Shown: piece after piece, positions 8,405 through 17,097 of the stretch
Numbering within the stretch: the stretch's first letter is position 1
Layout: every line of letters starts with the position of its first letter
From: JAGNXB01 sp942490895
GTDB taxonomy: Bacteria; Bacteroidota; Bacteroidia; Chitinophagales; Saprospiraceae
Direction: 5' to 3'
Assembly: GCA_942490895.1 (NCBI GenBank)
Contig: CALNZC010000094.1
Location: 135,972 to 199,971, forward strand
DNA length: 64,000 nucleotides
Program-made: the position numbers and the translations under genes
The notes under the pieces: generated by a model
Databases searched by the model: none
The model's input: only the letters and a program-made list of their open reading frames with translations
Told to the model about the DNA's origin: nothing

Positions 8405-9685
8405 ATGTCTTTCTTGCCCTCCCTACGCCGACCTGCCCTTCGCTGGCTGCTCCTCCAGCGCAGTACCTATCGCTGGGCATATCGAACAATCGGCTTACTG
8501 ATCGTCATCGCCATGTTGGCTGATATGCTGGCCAGTTCAAAACCACTCTACTGTAGTTACCAGGGAGAACATCATTTTCCTGCGATGGAGTCCGGGCTGG
8601 TATCCCTTGGCTGGGTAACCTGGCCGGAAGAATTCCATCGGAACACCTGGCATGATCTGACGTATGAGCGGGTCTTGTTCCCACCGGTACCCTATAGCCC
8701 CGGTGATCTACACCTTACTCATGAACAGTCCCTCAGTCCACTCAAAGAGCAACCCTTCCGATCAGTACGGTTTCGACACTGGCTGGGCACCGATCATCTG
8801 GGCCGCGACGTGTTGTCCGGGATGATCCATGGCACCCGCTCTGCACTGCTGGTTGGCCTGTTTGGCACAGGGATCGCCTTGTTGATCGGTTTGTGGCTCG
8901 GCGGCCTGGCTGGATATTATGGTGATGACCGCATGAAGGCGGGAATACTCACCTGGGGAGGCGCCCTGATCGGCACTATACTCGGATTCTTTTTCGCCAA
9001 TCAGGTATTGGCCAACCCTGCCTGGATGGATTGGCCCTCCATTCTGATCGTTCTCCTGGCCCTGGCTTTTTTATTGACAACGATTTGGGTATTTGTGCGC
9101 CTGGGCAAATGGAGTGACCGACGTTGGAAGATCAAAACAGTGCAAATCCCCCTGGACCTGATGATCATGCGGGGCATTGAAGCCGTGCAATCACTGCCCG
9201 GCATGTTATTACTGCTGGCATTAGTGCCTTTGTTTACAGTGCCCTCCATTTGGAATGTCGTCCTGATCGTGGGATTGATCCGATGGCCGGGTTTTGCCCG
9301 ATTTGTCCGGGGTGAGTTATTAAAGATCCGCGAGATGCCCTATTTGGAGGCGGCCATGCTGGCGGGAATTCCACACCGACGTATTCTCTGGCGTCATGCA
9401 TTGCCCAATGCCATACAGCCGATCCTGGTACTGGTGGCCTTTGGCATTTCCTCGGGGGTCCTCATCGAGGCATTTCTATCCTTTTTGGGGCTGGGAGTGC
9501 CGGCTGATGATGTTACCTGGGGCACATTACTCAATCTGGCCAGAAAGCAATTCAGTTCCTGGTGGCTGGCCATCTTCCCGGGTTTGGGAATCTTTCTTGC
9601 CGTCACGGCATTCAATCTATTTGGGGAAGCGATCCAGGAGAGTCTGGATGAACGAAAACCTTACCTCCCACCTTCTGGGGAATAG
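8405..9685 (+). CDS. Peptide-type ABC transporter permease (OppC/DppC-like)
   Basis: About 426 residues. It has an N-terminal membrane helix, a periplasmic stretch containing GTDHLGRDVLSGMIHGTRSAL (the block typical of OppC/DppC), five to six further helices, and an EAA loop (EAAMLAGIPHRRI..HALPN) that docks to the ATPase. The C-terminal LGLGVPADDVTWGTLLNLA is also typical. Such proteins form the inner-membrane channel of oligopeptide importers with an OppB partner, two ATPases and a binding protein. None of these is nearby, so the other subunits must be elsewhere. The protein is longer than the usual 300-residue OppC, with a longer periplasmic insert and an extra pair of helices between the first and the EAA region. 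Confidence 0.88.
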   Translation: MSFLPSLRRPALRWLLLQRSTYRWAYRTIGLLIVIAMLADMLASSKPLYCSYQGEHHFPAMESGLVSLGWVTWPEEFHRNTWHDLTYERVLFPPVPYSPGDLHLTHEQSLSPLKEQPFRSVRFRHWLGTDHLGRDVLSGMIHGTRSALLVGLFGTGIALLIGLWLGGLAGYYGDDRMKAGILTWGGALIGTILGFFFANQVLANPAWMDWPSILIVLLALAFLLTTIWVFVRLGKWSDRRWKIKTVQIPLDLMIMRGIEAVQSLPGMLLLLALVPLFTVPSIWNVVLIVGLIRWPGFARFVRGELLKIREMPYLEAAMLAGIPHRRILWRHALPNAIQPILVLVAFGISSGVLIEAFLSFLGLGVPADDVTWGTLLNLARKQFSSWWLAIFPGLGIFLAVTAFNLFGEAIQESLDERKPYLPPSGE

Positions 9686-9702
9686 GTAGAATGGAAGGCA
9701 CC

Positions 9703-9903
9703 CTAGAATTTCTTGCGCATCTTTTTGGGGAACAAGTTTGAGTTGCCCCGTTTGCCGGACATCTCACCATTTTTGTTCAATTTGACACTATCTGCCTTGT
9801 CATTTACCGGACATCCGGACTTGCTACTACTGCAAGAAGATGCAAAAATGAAGGCTCCAAGAAGGAAAAACAGGATGGCAAAACGAGTGCGTCGAACGTG
9901 CAT
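9703..9903 (-). CDS. Small lipoprotein, unknown
   Basis: A 66-residue product from the ATG at 9903: MHVRRTRFAILFFLLGAFIF followed by ASSC, a typical lipoprotein signal, then a short basic, Ser/Lys/Asn-rich tail ending KKMRKKF. The upstream ATG at 10005 would add 34 residues before the signal and is rejected. Small basic lipoproteins of this type are frequent in Bacteroidota; no function is known to me. It converges with the ABC permease gene. Confidence 0.65.
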   Translation of the reverse strand: MHVRRTRFAILFFLLGAFIFASSCSSSKSGCPVNDKADSVKLNKNGEMSGKRGNSNLFPKKMRKKF

Positions 9904-10020
9904 GAGGCGAAATTTGAAGAAAAACGAAGGTTTCTGAAGGGTCGAAAACAAGAATTTAGGACTTAAACGCCCCTGAAAGCATGAAATTATGCCTTTTTTT
10001 GCCACTCTTGAGCAAAACCC

Positions 10021-10051
10021 TTGTTGAATCAGGGTTGTACAGCTATTTTTG
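10021..10051 (+). promoter_or_regulatory. Promoter of HU gene
   Basis: TTGTTG (10021-10026) followed after 17 nt by TATTTTTG (10044-10051), a good Bacteroidota -33/-7 pair. Transcription would start near 10057, about 28 nt before the ATG. Confidence 0.65.
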
Positions 10052-10084
10052 CCCCGAATCGTTCACATTACAAAAATACCTAAA

Positions 10085-10357
10085 ATGAACAAAGGAGATC
10101 TGATCAACAAGATCGCTAACGACGCTGACATCACCAAGGCACAAGCTGCTGAGGCTCTTACAGCTGTTATTAACGGAATAGGTGGAACATTGAAGGCCGG
10201 TGACAAAGTCACTCTGGTTGGATTTGGAACTTTCTCTATCAGCCGCCGTGAGGCTCGTACAGGTCGTAACCCACAGACTGGCAAATCTATCCAGATTGCT
10301 GCTAAGAATGTGGTGAAGTTCAAGCCTGGCAAAGAACTGGCTGACGACGTCAACTAA
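10085..10357 (+). CDS. HU family DNA-binding protein
   Basis: HU is a small dimeric nucleoid protein that bends DNA. The 90-residue product from the ATG at 10085 (MNKGDLINKIANDADITKAQ) has the HU alpha-helical base and the signature GFGTFSISRREARTGRNPQTG followed by IQIAAKNVVKFKPGKEL. Length and sequence are those of ordinary HU and not of IHF. The start at 10049 would add residues absent from the family. It has its own promoter and a strong terminator, so it is monocistronic and probably highly expressed. Confidence 0.96.
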   Translation: MNKGDLINKIANDADITKAQAAEALTAVINGIGGTLKAGDKVTLVGFGTFSISRREARTGRNPQTGKSIQIAAKNVVKFKPGKELADDVN

Positions 10358-10377
10358 GATATTGTCACTACAAACGA

Positions 10378-10410
10378 ACAAAAGGGCAGCCCATGTGGCT
10401 GCCCTTTTGT
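10378..10410 (+). terminator. Terminator of HU gene
   Basis: A near-perfect 14-bp stem (ACAAAAGGGCAGCC / GGCTGCCCTTTTGT) around CATGT. The T-rich 3' arm serves as the U tract. It lies 21 bp after the HU stop codon. Confidence 0.85.
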
Positions 10411-10467
10411 CGTTCTGGCCCAACCAAAATCCCTACCTTGGGGTCCCAACGAGAAACCCACCCCCCA

Positions 10468-11310
10468 ATGAGTCAAATCGCGGAACTTCAACGCACAGCC
10501 AGCCAGGTTCGCCGGGACATCGTCCGGATGGTCGCCCAGGCTAAAAGTGGTCACCCCGGCGGGTCGCTGGGATGCGCCGACTTTCTAACCGCCCTCTACT
10601 TTCACACCATGGACCGGAAGCCCGGTTTTTCAATGGAAGGCAAGGATGAGGACATGTTTTTCCTCTCCAACGGACATATCTCTCCAGTCTGGTACAGTGT
10701 CCTGGCCCACAGTGGCTATTTCCCTGTATCCGAATTAGCGACCTTCCGACAGATCAATACTCGCTTACAAGGACACCCGACCACCCATGAGGGTTTGCCT
10801 GGCGTCCGTGTTGCCTCCGGCTCGCTGGGTCAGGGAATGAGTGTAGCCATCGGCGCAGCACTGAGCAAGCGGATGGACGGTGATGACCATATGGTCTATT
10901 GCCTGACTGGAGATGGCGAACTGCAAGAAGGACAGGTCTGGGAAGCAGCCCTGTTTGCCTCTCATCATCAGGTGGACAATCTGATTGTCACAGTCGATTG
11001 GAACGGACAACAGATCGATGGATCTACCGATCAGGTGATGTCCCTGGGCGACTTACCTGCCAAGTGGACCGCCTTTGGTTGGGATGTCCTGCACATGAAC
11101 GGCAACGATATGGCCGATGTGGTTCGCGTCCTGGACCAGGCAAAAACCCACACAGGCAAAGGAAAACCTGTGGTCATCCTGATGAAAACAGAAATGGGTG
11201 CTGGCGTCGACTTTATGATGGGCAGCCACAAATGGCATGGGATCGCTCCAAATGCCGAACAAACCGAAAATGCGCTCGCGCAACTCACTGAAACCCTGGG
11301 AGACTACTGA
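10468..11310 (+). CDS. Transketolase, N-terminal (thiamine diphosphate) subunit
   Basis: About 280 residues. This is the first half of a split transketolase, which moves two-carbon ketol units between sugar phosphates in the pentose phosphate pathway. GHPGGSLGCADFLTALYF near the N-terminus and the thiamine diphosphate motif GDGELQEGQ...DWNGQQ are clear. The ATG at 10468 (MSQIAELQRTASQVRRDIVR) is chosen because the upstream part of the frame reads through the HU terminator. The C-terminal subunit follows 2 bp after the stop codon. Split transketolases are known in archaea and many bacteria; both halves are complete here. Confidence 0.94.
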   Translation: MSQIAELQRTASQVRRDIVRMVAQAKSGHPGGSLGCADFLTALYFHTMDRKPGFSMEGKDEDMFFLSNGHISPVWYSVLAHSGYFPVSELATFRQINTRLQGHPTTHEGLPGVRVASGSLGQGMSVAIGAALSKRMDGDDHMVYCLTGDGELQEGQVWEAALFASHHQVDNLIVTVDWNGQQIDGSTDQVMSLGDLPAKWTAFGWDVLHMNGNDMADVVRVLDQAKTHTGKGKPVVILMKTEMGAGVDFMMGSHKWHGIAPNAEQTENALAQLTETLGDY

Positions 11311-11312
11311 TC

Positions 11313-12299
11313 ATGGAAACAAAAGCATCTACCCAAACCATTTTTGGCCGCTTTACTGTCACCGGTAAAAAGGCTACCCGCGATGGATTCGGCACCGGAC
11401 TCCACGCTCTGGGTGCAACCCACCCGGATGTTGTCGCCCTCTGTGCAGACCTCCTTGGCTCACTCAAGATGAATGCCTTCGTCGAAGAATGGCCCGAGCG
11501 TTATTTTCAGGTCGGTATCTCCGAAGCCAATATGATGGGCATTGCAGCTGGTCTGGCCACTGCCGGAAAGATCCCTTATACCGGGACCTTCGCGAATTTC
11601 TCCACCGGCCGGGTCTATGATCAGATCCGCCAGTCCATTGCTTACTCGGATAAAAACGTCAAGATCTGCGCGTCACATGCCGGACTCACCCTGGGTGAAG
11701 ACGGTGCGACTCACCAGATCCTGGAAGATATCGGGCTGATGAAAATGCTTCCGGGCATGACTGTCATCAACCCTTGCGATGCAAACCAGACCCATGCCGC
11801 AACGATGGCTATTGCCGATCACCACGGCCCTGTCTACCTTCGTTTCGGTCGTCCGGGATGGCCCGTATTTATTCCTGCTGACGAACCGTTTGTGATTGGA
11901 AAAGCACTTCCCATCAAACGTGGAGAAGCCGTATCCATCTTTGCCACAGGCCACCTGGTCTGGCAAGCCATGGAAGCCGTCCAGATCCTGGAATCTCAAG
12001 GCATCTCTTGCGAACTCATCAATATTCACACCATCAAGCCTCTCGATGAGGCTGCTATAATCGAATCCGTCAGCCGGACTGGCTGTGCCGTCAGTTGTGA
12101 AGAGCATAACCGTATCGGTGGATTGGGCGACAGCATCGCCCAGACCCTTGCTCGTCATCGCCCGGCCCCACAAGAATATGTGGCCGTAGATGACTCGTTT
12201 GGCGAAAGCGGAAAACCGGAAGAATTACTGGTCAAATACGGGCTCGCGCCCCAGGACATCGTCAACGCTGTCCACCGCGCGATCAAACGCAAAGGCTAA
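11313..12299 (+). CDS. Transketolase, C-terminal (pyrimidine-binding and C) subunit
   Basis: A 328-residue product carrying the second half of transketolase: pyrimidine-binding domain (DLLGSLKMNAF, ERYFQVGISEANMMGIAAGL, SHAGLTLGEDGATHQ) and the C-terminal domain. It starts 2 bp after the N-terminal subunit's stop, so the two are translationally coupled and form one enzyme. It is related to 1-deoxyxylulose-5-phosphate synthase C-termini, but the pairing and the split arrangement favour transketolase. The stop is immediately followed by the ATG of the next gene. Confidence 0.94.
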   Translation: METKASTQTIFGRFTVTGKKATRDGFGTGLHALGATHPDVVALCADLLGSLKMNAFVEEWPERYFQVGISEANMMGIAAGLATAGKIPYTGTFANFSTGRVYDQIRQSIAYSDKNVKICASHAGLTLGEDGATHQILEDIGLMKMLPGMTVINPCDANQTHAATMAIADHHGPVYLRFGRPGWPVFIPADEPFVIGKALPIKRGEAVSIFATGHLVWQAMEAVQILESQGISCELINIHTIKPLDEAAIIESVSRTGCAVSCEEHNRIGGLGDSIAQTLARHRPAPQEYVAVDDSFGESGKPEELLVKYGLAPQDIVNAVHRAIKRKG

Positions 12300-12300
12300 T

Positions 12301-13446
12301 ATGAAATTTAATACCAAAGTCATTCACGCCGGCATCGAACCCGATCCGACGACAGGGGCAATCATGACCCCCATCTATCAGACATCGACCTATGTGCAAG
12401 CCTCTCCTGGCGACCATAAAGGTTTCGAATATGCACGTACCCAAAACCCCACCCGTGGTGTATTGGAAAAGAACCTTGCCGCCCTTGAGAATGGAGCCGA
12501 TGGCATCTGCTTCGGTTCCGGGCTGGCAGCGATGGATGCAGTCCTCAAACTGCTCAAAGCAGGAGATGAGGTGGTCTCCACCAACGATCTGTACGGGGGC
12601 TCCTATCGCCTGATCAAAAAAATCTATGAACCCTTCGGCTTGAAGTCGAAGTTCATCGACATGACCCGGATCGAAGAACTGGAAAAGGCCATCGGCCCGG
12701 ATACCAAGCTGATCTGGATCGAGACACCTACTAACCCGCTCCTGAGTATTGTCGACATCAAAGCTGTCTGCGATGTCGCCCGGGCGAAAGGGATCATGAC
12801 CTGTGTCGATAATACATTCGCTTCTCCCTATCTCCAGACCCCTCTGGATCTGGGTGCCGACCTGGTTTTGCATTCAGCAACCAAATATCTCGGTGGCCAC
12901 TCGGATCTCGTTTTGGGCGCTCTGGTGGCAAAGACACAAGAGCTGGCGGACAAACTCCATTTTGTCCAGAATGCCTCCGGCGGGGTTTGCGGACCTATGG
13001 ACAGTTTCCTTGTCCTTCGTGGGATCAAGACCCTGCATCTTCGTGTGCAGCGGGCTTGTGACAATGCGCGCAAGATCGCTGCCTTCCTGGAGGCTCACCC
13101 CAAGGTAGGTCGGGTATTGCACCCTGGATTGAAGAGTCATCCCCAGCATGAACTGGCTGCCCGTCAAATGAAGGATTTTGGGGCGATGGTATCCTTCGAC
13201 CTGAAGGATGACAGTATCGCTAAAGCGAATACCGTCCTGAGTAGCACACATCTGTTCGCCCTCGCTGAATCACTCGGTGGTGTCGAATCACTGATCGGCC
13301 ATCCATCTTCCATGACACATGCTTCCATCCCTCGCGAGGATCGCATCAAGAATGGTCTGACAGACAGCCTGATCCGACTCAGTGTAGGTGTGGAGGATGC
13401 AGATGATCTGATTGCAGATCTGAGTGCCGCCCTGGATAAGGTATAA
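12301..13446 (+). CDS. Cystathionine gamma-synthase / gamma-lyase (PLP enzyme)
   Basis: A 381-residue Cys/Met-metabolism PLP enzyme. The PLP lysine is in HSATKYLGGHSD; YEYARTQNPTR-type substrate segment (FEYARTQNPTRGVLEKNLA) and SLGGVESLIGHPSSMTHAS are present. It makes or cleaves cystathionine in methionine/cysteine interconversion; the synthase and lyase cannot be told apart safely from sequence alone, so no symbol is given. The ATG at 12301 directly follows the stop of the transketolase C-subunit, so the three genes form one operon, closed by a terminator at 13472. The upstream extension to 12190 is out of place inside transketolase. Confidence 0.92.
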   Translation: MKFNTKVIHAGIEPDPTTGAIMTPIYQTSTYVQASPGDHKGFEYARTQNPTRGVLEKNLAALENGADGICFGSGLAAMDAVLKLLKAGDEVVSTNDLYGGSYRLIKKIYEPFGLKSKFIDMTRIEELEKAIGPDTKLIWIETPTNPLLSIVDIKAVCDVARAKGIMTCVDNTFASPYLQTPLDLGADLVLHSATKYLGGHSDLVLGALVAKTQELADKLHFVQNASGGVCGPMDSFLVLRGIKTLHLRVQRACDNARKIAAFLEAHPKVGRVLHPGLKSHPQHELAARQMKDFGAMVSFDLKDDSIAKANTVLSSTHLFALAESLGGVESLIGHPSSMTHASIPREDRIKNGLTDSLIRLSVGVEDADDLIADLSAALDKV

Positions 13447-13471
13447 CTCCACCTGATCATCAAGACAATTG

Positions 13472-13503
13472 AAAGGTCCCTGTTCCCACAGGGACCTTTT
13501 TTT
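13472..13503 (+). terminator. Terminator of transketolase operon
   Basis: An 11-bp perfect stem AAAGGTCCCTG / CAGGGACCTTT with loop TTCCCA, followed by TTTT. It lies 25 bp after the cystathionine enzyme stop. Confidence 0.9.
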
Positions 13504-13567
13504 GATGTATATTTATTGCGACCACTGCAGAAAACAAGGCCCTTGATTGATTGATCAAACCTGCAGT

Positions 13568-14269
13568 ATGGCAAACTACACCCCTGTTCATCTCCCCATC
13601 AGTGCTTGGGCAGAAGATGACCGTCCTCGGGAGAAACTTCTTCTGAAAGGCGCTTCCGCATTGTCGGATGCCGAACTTCTGGCCATCCTCATTGGCTCCG
13701 GCTCTCGCAATGAATCCGCCGTGAACCTGACCCGACGAATCCTTGACCAGTTTCAACACAACCTGAATGACCTCGGCCGGGCCTCTCTTGCGGATCTCAC
13801 CGCATTCAAAGGCATCGGAGAAGCCAAGGCCATCACCTTATTGGCCGCCATGGAGGTGGGCCGTCGTCGCCAGCACAAGGAGGCTCGTTCCCTCCCTTCG
13901 ATCAGCAAATCGGATGATGCTTACCAACTATTACGATCGAAGGTGGCAGACCTGGACCACGAACAGTTCTGGCTCATCCTGCTCAATCGCGCGCACCAGG
14001 TGCTCCAACTGGAGCAGGTCAGTGCCGGAGGTGTATCCGGAACAGTGGTCGATCCGAAGATCATTTTCCGGCGAGCGCTCCATGGTCAGGCCTCTTCCCT
14101 GATTCTCTGTCACAACCATCCTTCCGGGAATACCCGCCCCAGCCCTTCTGATCTGGAGATCACGAAGAAGCTCAAACTGGCTGGTCAGCAGTTGGAGATC
14201 CCGGTCATCGATCATCTGATCGTGACTCATCGTGGGTATTTCTCTTTTGCGGATGAAGGCCTTTTATAA
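13568..14269 (+). CDS. radC: RadC family JAMM-domain protein
   Basis: A 233-residue protein with an N-terminal helix-hairpin-helix region (AFKGIGEAKAITLLAAMEVG, about residues 80-100) and a JAB/MPN metalloprotease-like domain with CHNHPSGNTRPSPSDLEIT (H-x-H-P-S-G...P-S-x-x-D). The ATG at 13568 (MANYTPVHLPISAWAEDDRPREKLL) fits the family start. Despite the old name, a DNA-repair role is not established; RadC proteins are common in both chromosomes and mobile elements. This one is full length and stands between a terminator and the MsbA-like gene. Confidence 0.93.
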   Translation: MANYTPVHLPISAWAEDDRPREKLLLKGASALSDAELLAILIGSGSRNESAVNLTRRILDQFQHNLNDLGRASLADLTAFKGIGEAKAITLLAAMEVGRRRQHKEARSLPSISKSDDAYQLLRSKVADLDHEQFWLILLNRAHQVLQLEQVSAGGVSGTVVDPKIIFRRALHGQASSLILCHNHPSGNTRPSPSDLEITKKLKLAGQQLEIPVIDHLIVTHRGYFSFADEGLL

Positions 14270-14350
14270 GGTTCTGAGTGGAGGAGGTTATGAGGTTATG
14301 AAGGAATGAGGTGGCCAACAATCCAGCGGTAAGAGCGTTTAGGATGTTCG

Positions 14351-14358
14351 TACCTTTG
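14351..14358 (+). promoter_or_regulatory. -7 box TACCTTTG of exporter gene
   Basis: TACCTTTG matches TAnnTTTG and ends 8 nt before the ATG at 14367. A possible GTG start at 14358 overlaps the box and is therefore rejected. Confidence 0.5.
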
Positions 14359-14366
14359 TGCTCGTT

Positions 14367-16115
14367 ATGGAATCCGGAAAATTTGACCTACACCTTCTTG
14401 GTCGGGTGCTTGCTTTAGCCAAGCCCTATCGCCGGCAATTCATTACATCCGGCATTCTCGCTGTCCTGCTGGCGCCTCTCGCCACGTCACGCCCCTTGCT
14501 GATCCAGCAAATGGTGGATCACTACATCCTGGTCCCCAACCCCTCGGGCCTCTTGATGATGACTCTGATCATTTTTGCCGTGCTTATCCTGGAGGTCTTC
14601 ATGCGGTATTTTTTCATCTTCACGACCAACCTCCTGGGGCAGAATGTGATCCGGGATCTACGGGTGCGAGTCTTCGACCACATTACCCACCTCAAGTTGA
14701 AGTATTTTGACAAGACGCCGATTGGCACTTCGACCACCCGGACCATCAACGATATCCAGACCATTAACGATGTCTTTTCTCAAGGGACCATTACCATCCT
14801 TGCAGATCTTCTGACAGTGGTCACCGTTCTGATCATCATGTTGATCACCAGTTGGAAATTGACGGCCATCTGTATGCTGACCATGCCCTTCCTGATCATC
14901 GCCTCCTATATGTTCAAGGAAAAGGTAAAGGCGGCCTTCCAGAAGGTGCGCAACCAGCTGCAAAAAATGAATTCCTTTTTGCAGGAGCATATTACGGGTA
15001 TGCGTATCGTGCAGATCTTTACGGCTGAAAATCGGGAACGCGAAAAGTTTCGCACCATCAACCGGGCGTACACCCAGGCCAACCTGGACTCCATTACGGC
15101 TTATGCCGTCTTTTTTCCCATCGTGGAGATCATCTCTGCGGCGTCTCTGGCCTTGATGATCTGGTGGGGTGCCTACTCGGCGATCGGCGGCGAAGTGACC
15201 CTGGGTGCGTTGATCGCCTTCCCATTGTATCTCAGTATGTTATTTCGTCCGATCCGTATGCTGGCCGACAAGTTCAATACCCTCCAGATGGGATTGGTGG
15301 CGGCGGACAGGGTATTTGGTGTCTTGGACAACAAGGAATTCATCCAGAACACCGGTACCTGGGCCCCCGAACGTTTGCAAGGCGAAATCACCTTTGACGA
15401 AGTGAGTTTCGCCTATGATGAAGAGCATCCAGTATTGAAAAAGGTCAGTTTCCATGTCGATGCAGGCAAGACCCTGGCCATCGTCGGAAGTACTGGTTCA
15501 GGAAAATCGACCATTATCAATATTCTCAATCGATTTTACGATATCCAGCAAGGTGAGATCCGGGTGGATGGGCGATCTATTGCCGAATATGAACTGCATG
15601 CATTACGCCGACGGATCGCCATTGTCCTTCAGGATGTGTTTCTCTTTTCTGGCACTGTGATGGAGAACATCACCTTAAAGGATCCGAGCATCACCATAGA
15701 ACAGGTCAAATCGGCGGCCGGAATGATCGGTGCGGAAGAATTCATTCTCCGCTTGCCAGGTGGTTATGATTTTCAGGTGAGAGAAAGAGGGGCCACCCTG
15801 TCCATGGGTCAGCGACAACTCATCTCTTTTGTCAGGGCATTGGTCTTTGATCCGGATATTCTCATCCTGGATGAAGCCACCTCTTCCATTGATACGGAAA
15901 CCGAACAGGTGATCCAGCATGCGATCGAAACGATGATTGCCACCCGCACGTCCATCGTCATCGCCCACCGTTTGTCCACCATCCGCCATGCCGATGAGAT
16001 CATGGTGTTAGAAAGTGGAGAATGCCTTGAATTCGGGACGCACGATGAGTTGATGTCTCAGGAGGAAGGACGGTATCGAGAGCTGGTGGAATTGCAGTTT
16101 TCGTTGATCGAATGA
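14367..16115 (+). CDS. ABC exporter, fused permease-ATPase (MsbA-like)
   Basis: About 582 residues. Six membrane helices in the first about 320 residues are followed by an ATPase domain with Walker A GSTGSGKST (about 374), signature LSMGQRQ (about 477), Walker B ILILDEATS (about 499) and the switch His in IAHRLST (about 532). This is a homodimeric type IV exporter half-transporter like MsbA, probably flipping or exporting lipid, lipopolysaccharide precursor or drug. The substrate cannot be read from the sequence. It has its own promoter box and no linked partner. Confidence 0.93.
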   Translation: MESGKFDLHLLGRVLALAKPYRRQFITSGILAVLLAPLATSRPLLIQQMVDHYILVPNPSGLLMMTLIIFAVLILEVFMRYFFIFTTNLLGQNVIRDLRVRVFDHITHLKLKYFDKTPIGTSTTRTINDIQTINDVFSQGTITILADLLTVVTVLIIMLITSWKLTAICMLTMPFLIIASYMFKEKVKAAFQKVRNQLQKMNSFLQEHITGMRIVQIFTAENREREKFRTINRAYTQANLDSITAYAVFFPIVEIISAASLALMIWWGAYSAIGGEVTLGALIAFPLYLSMLFRPIRMLADKFNTLQMGLVAADRVFGVLDNKEFIQNTGTWAPERLQGEITFDEVSFAYDEEHPVLKKVSFHVDAGKTLAIVGSTGSGKSTIINILNRFYDIQQGEIRVDGRSIAEYELHALRRRIAIVLQDVFLFSGTVMENITLKDPSITIEQVKSAAGMIGAEEFILRLPGGYDFQVRERGATLSMGQRQLISFVRALVFDPDILILDEATSSIDTETEQVIQHAIETMIATRTSIVIAHRLSTIRHADEIMVLESGECLEFGTHDELMSQEEGRYRELVELQFSLIE

Positions 16116-16491
16116 TCCCTTATCCATAGGTTGGGGCCCATTTCTTCTTGGACATGACTCATGGTCCCAACACCCCATCGGAATTTGGCATCAGGATTTC
16201 TTGCGTCCCTTCAGGGCTTGAAACAGGTTCAGGCAATTTCATGATTTCCTCTTTCCCCGCCTCGCCGGTCGGCGGGCGCTTTCCGCATTCAAATATCCTC
16301 TTCCATTTATCGAACCAGAGCGCTGCTTGAACCTGAAAGACAAGTGATTCTGTCGAAATATTGTGTCGAGAGCCAGCCATTTCCACTTTTCAATCGTTGT
16401 ATATGTGAATGAGTTCCTAATACGGCCTTCAACCCTTGCTCTTCCGTGATTTTGAACGTTATTTTGATGTACCATTTTTTGATCCGATCCC
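16116..16491. other. Intergenic stretch without recognised gene
   Basis: About 375 bp. I see a loose stem (GTTGGGGCC near 16131 with GGTCCCAAC near 16162) that might weakly terminate the exporter transcript, and no supported gene. Confidence 0.4.
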
Positions 16492-16953
16492 ATGACCATT
16501 CTCTTTAATCGCCAACGTCTCAATCCATTTTCAAGCATCGCAGGTATTCTGCTGTTGACATTGGTATTAGTGGGACTCTTTTTCGTTGCAAAAGGCATCT
16601 TCTGGGTGCTGGCGAAAGCGGCCTTTTTTCTTCTGGCCGCTGCTTTGATCATCCACTATAAGACGGTGGTTGACTTTGGCAAATGGTTGTGGAACACCAT
16701 CCTGAGCAATCCCCTCCAGGGCATTTTCCTGACTGCCCTGGGTGTTCTCCTCTACCCTGTCCTCTTTGCATATCTGTTTGTTCGTGCACTGGTCAACCGG
16801 AAAGTATCCAAATTGCAGGATGCTGTTCAACAGGAACGAGAGGGTGAATGGGTCGACTTCGAAGAATTGGAGACGACCTTCAATCAGCGCAAGCAACGGG
16901 CTGAGAAAAAAGAACTGGAATCCACGGATCGCTATAGCGATCTGTTTGAGTGA
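16492..16953 (+). CDS. Membrane protein with two to three helices, unknown
   Basis: A 153-residue product with a hydrophobic N-terminal half (helices about 17-37, 38-58 and 80-100) and a charged, probably coiled-coil C-terminal tail rich in Glu, Lys and Gln (about 110-150). The layout (membrane anchor with cytoplasmic helical tail) is common among conserved Bacteroidota proteins of unknown function, but I do not recognise the family. It lies upstream of the glycosyltransferase gene on the same strand with a 90-bp gap. Confidence 0.65.
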   Translation: MTILFNRQRLNPFSSIAGILLLTLVLVGLFFVAKGIFWVLAKAAFFLLAAALIIHYKTVVDFGKWLWNTILSNPLQGIFLTALGVLLYPVLFAYLFVRALVNRKVSKLQDAVQQEREGEWVDFEELETTFNQRKQRAEKKELESTDRYSDLFE

Positions 16954-17097
16954 TCCTCTCTTTCCCTTCCCCTTTATCCAAATCAACCTTCAGAGACAAC
17001 GCATTGCCACTGTTGCGCTAGATTTGTGGTAAACCCCTGCTAACTGATCTCCACCTGGCACTTCTTTTCGATTCTGATCGGCATCCTGTATTACACC

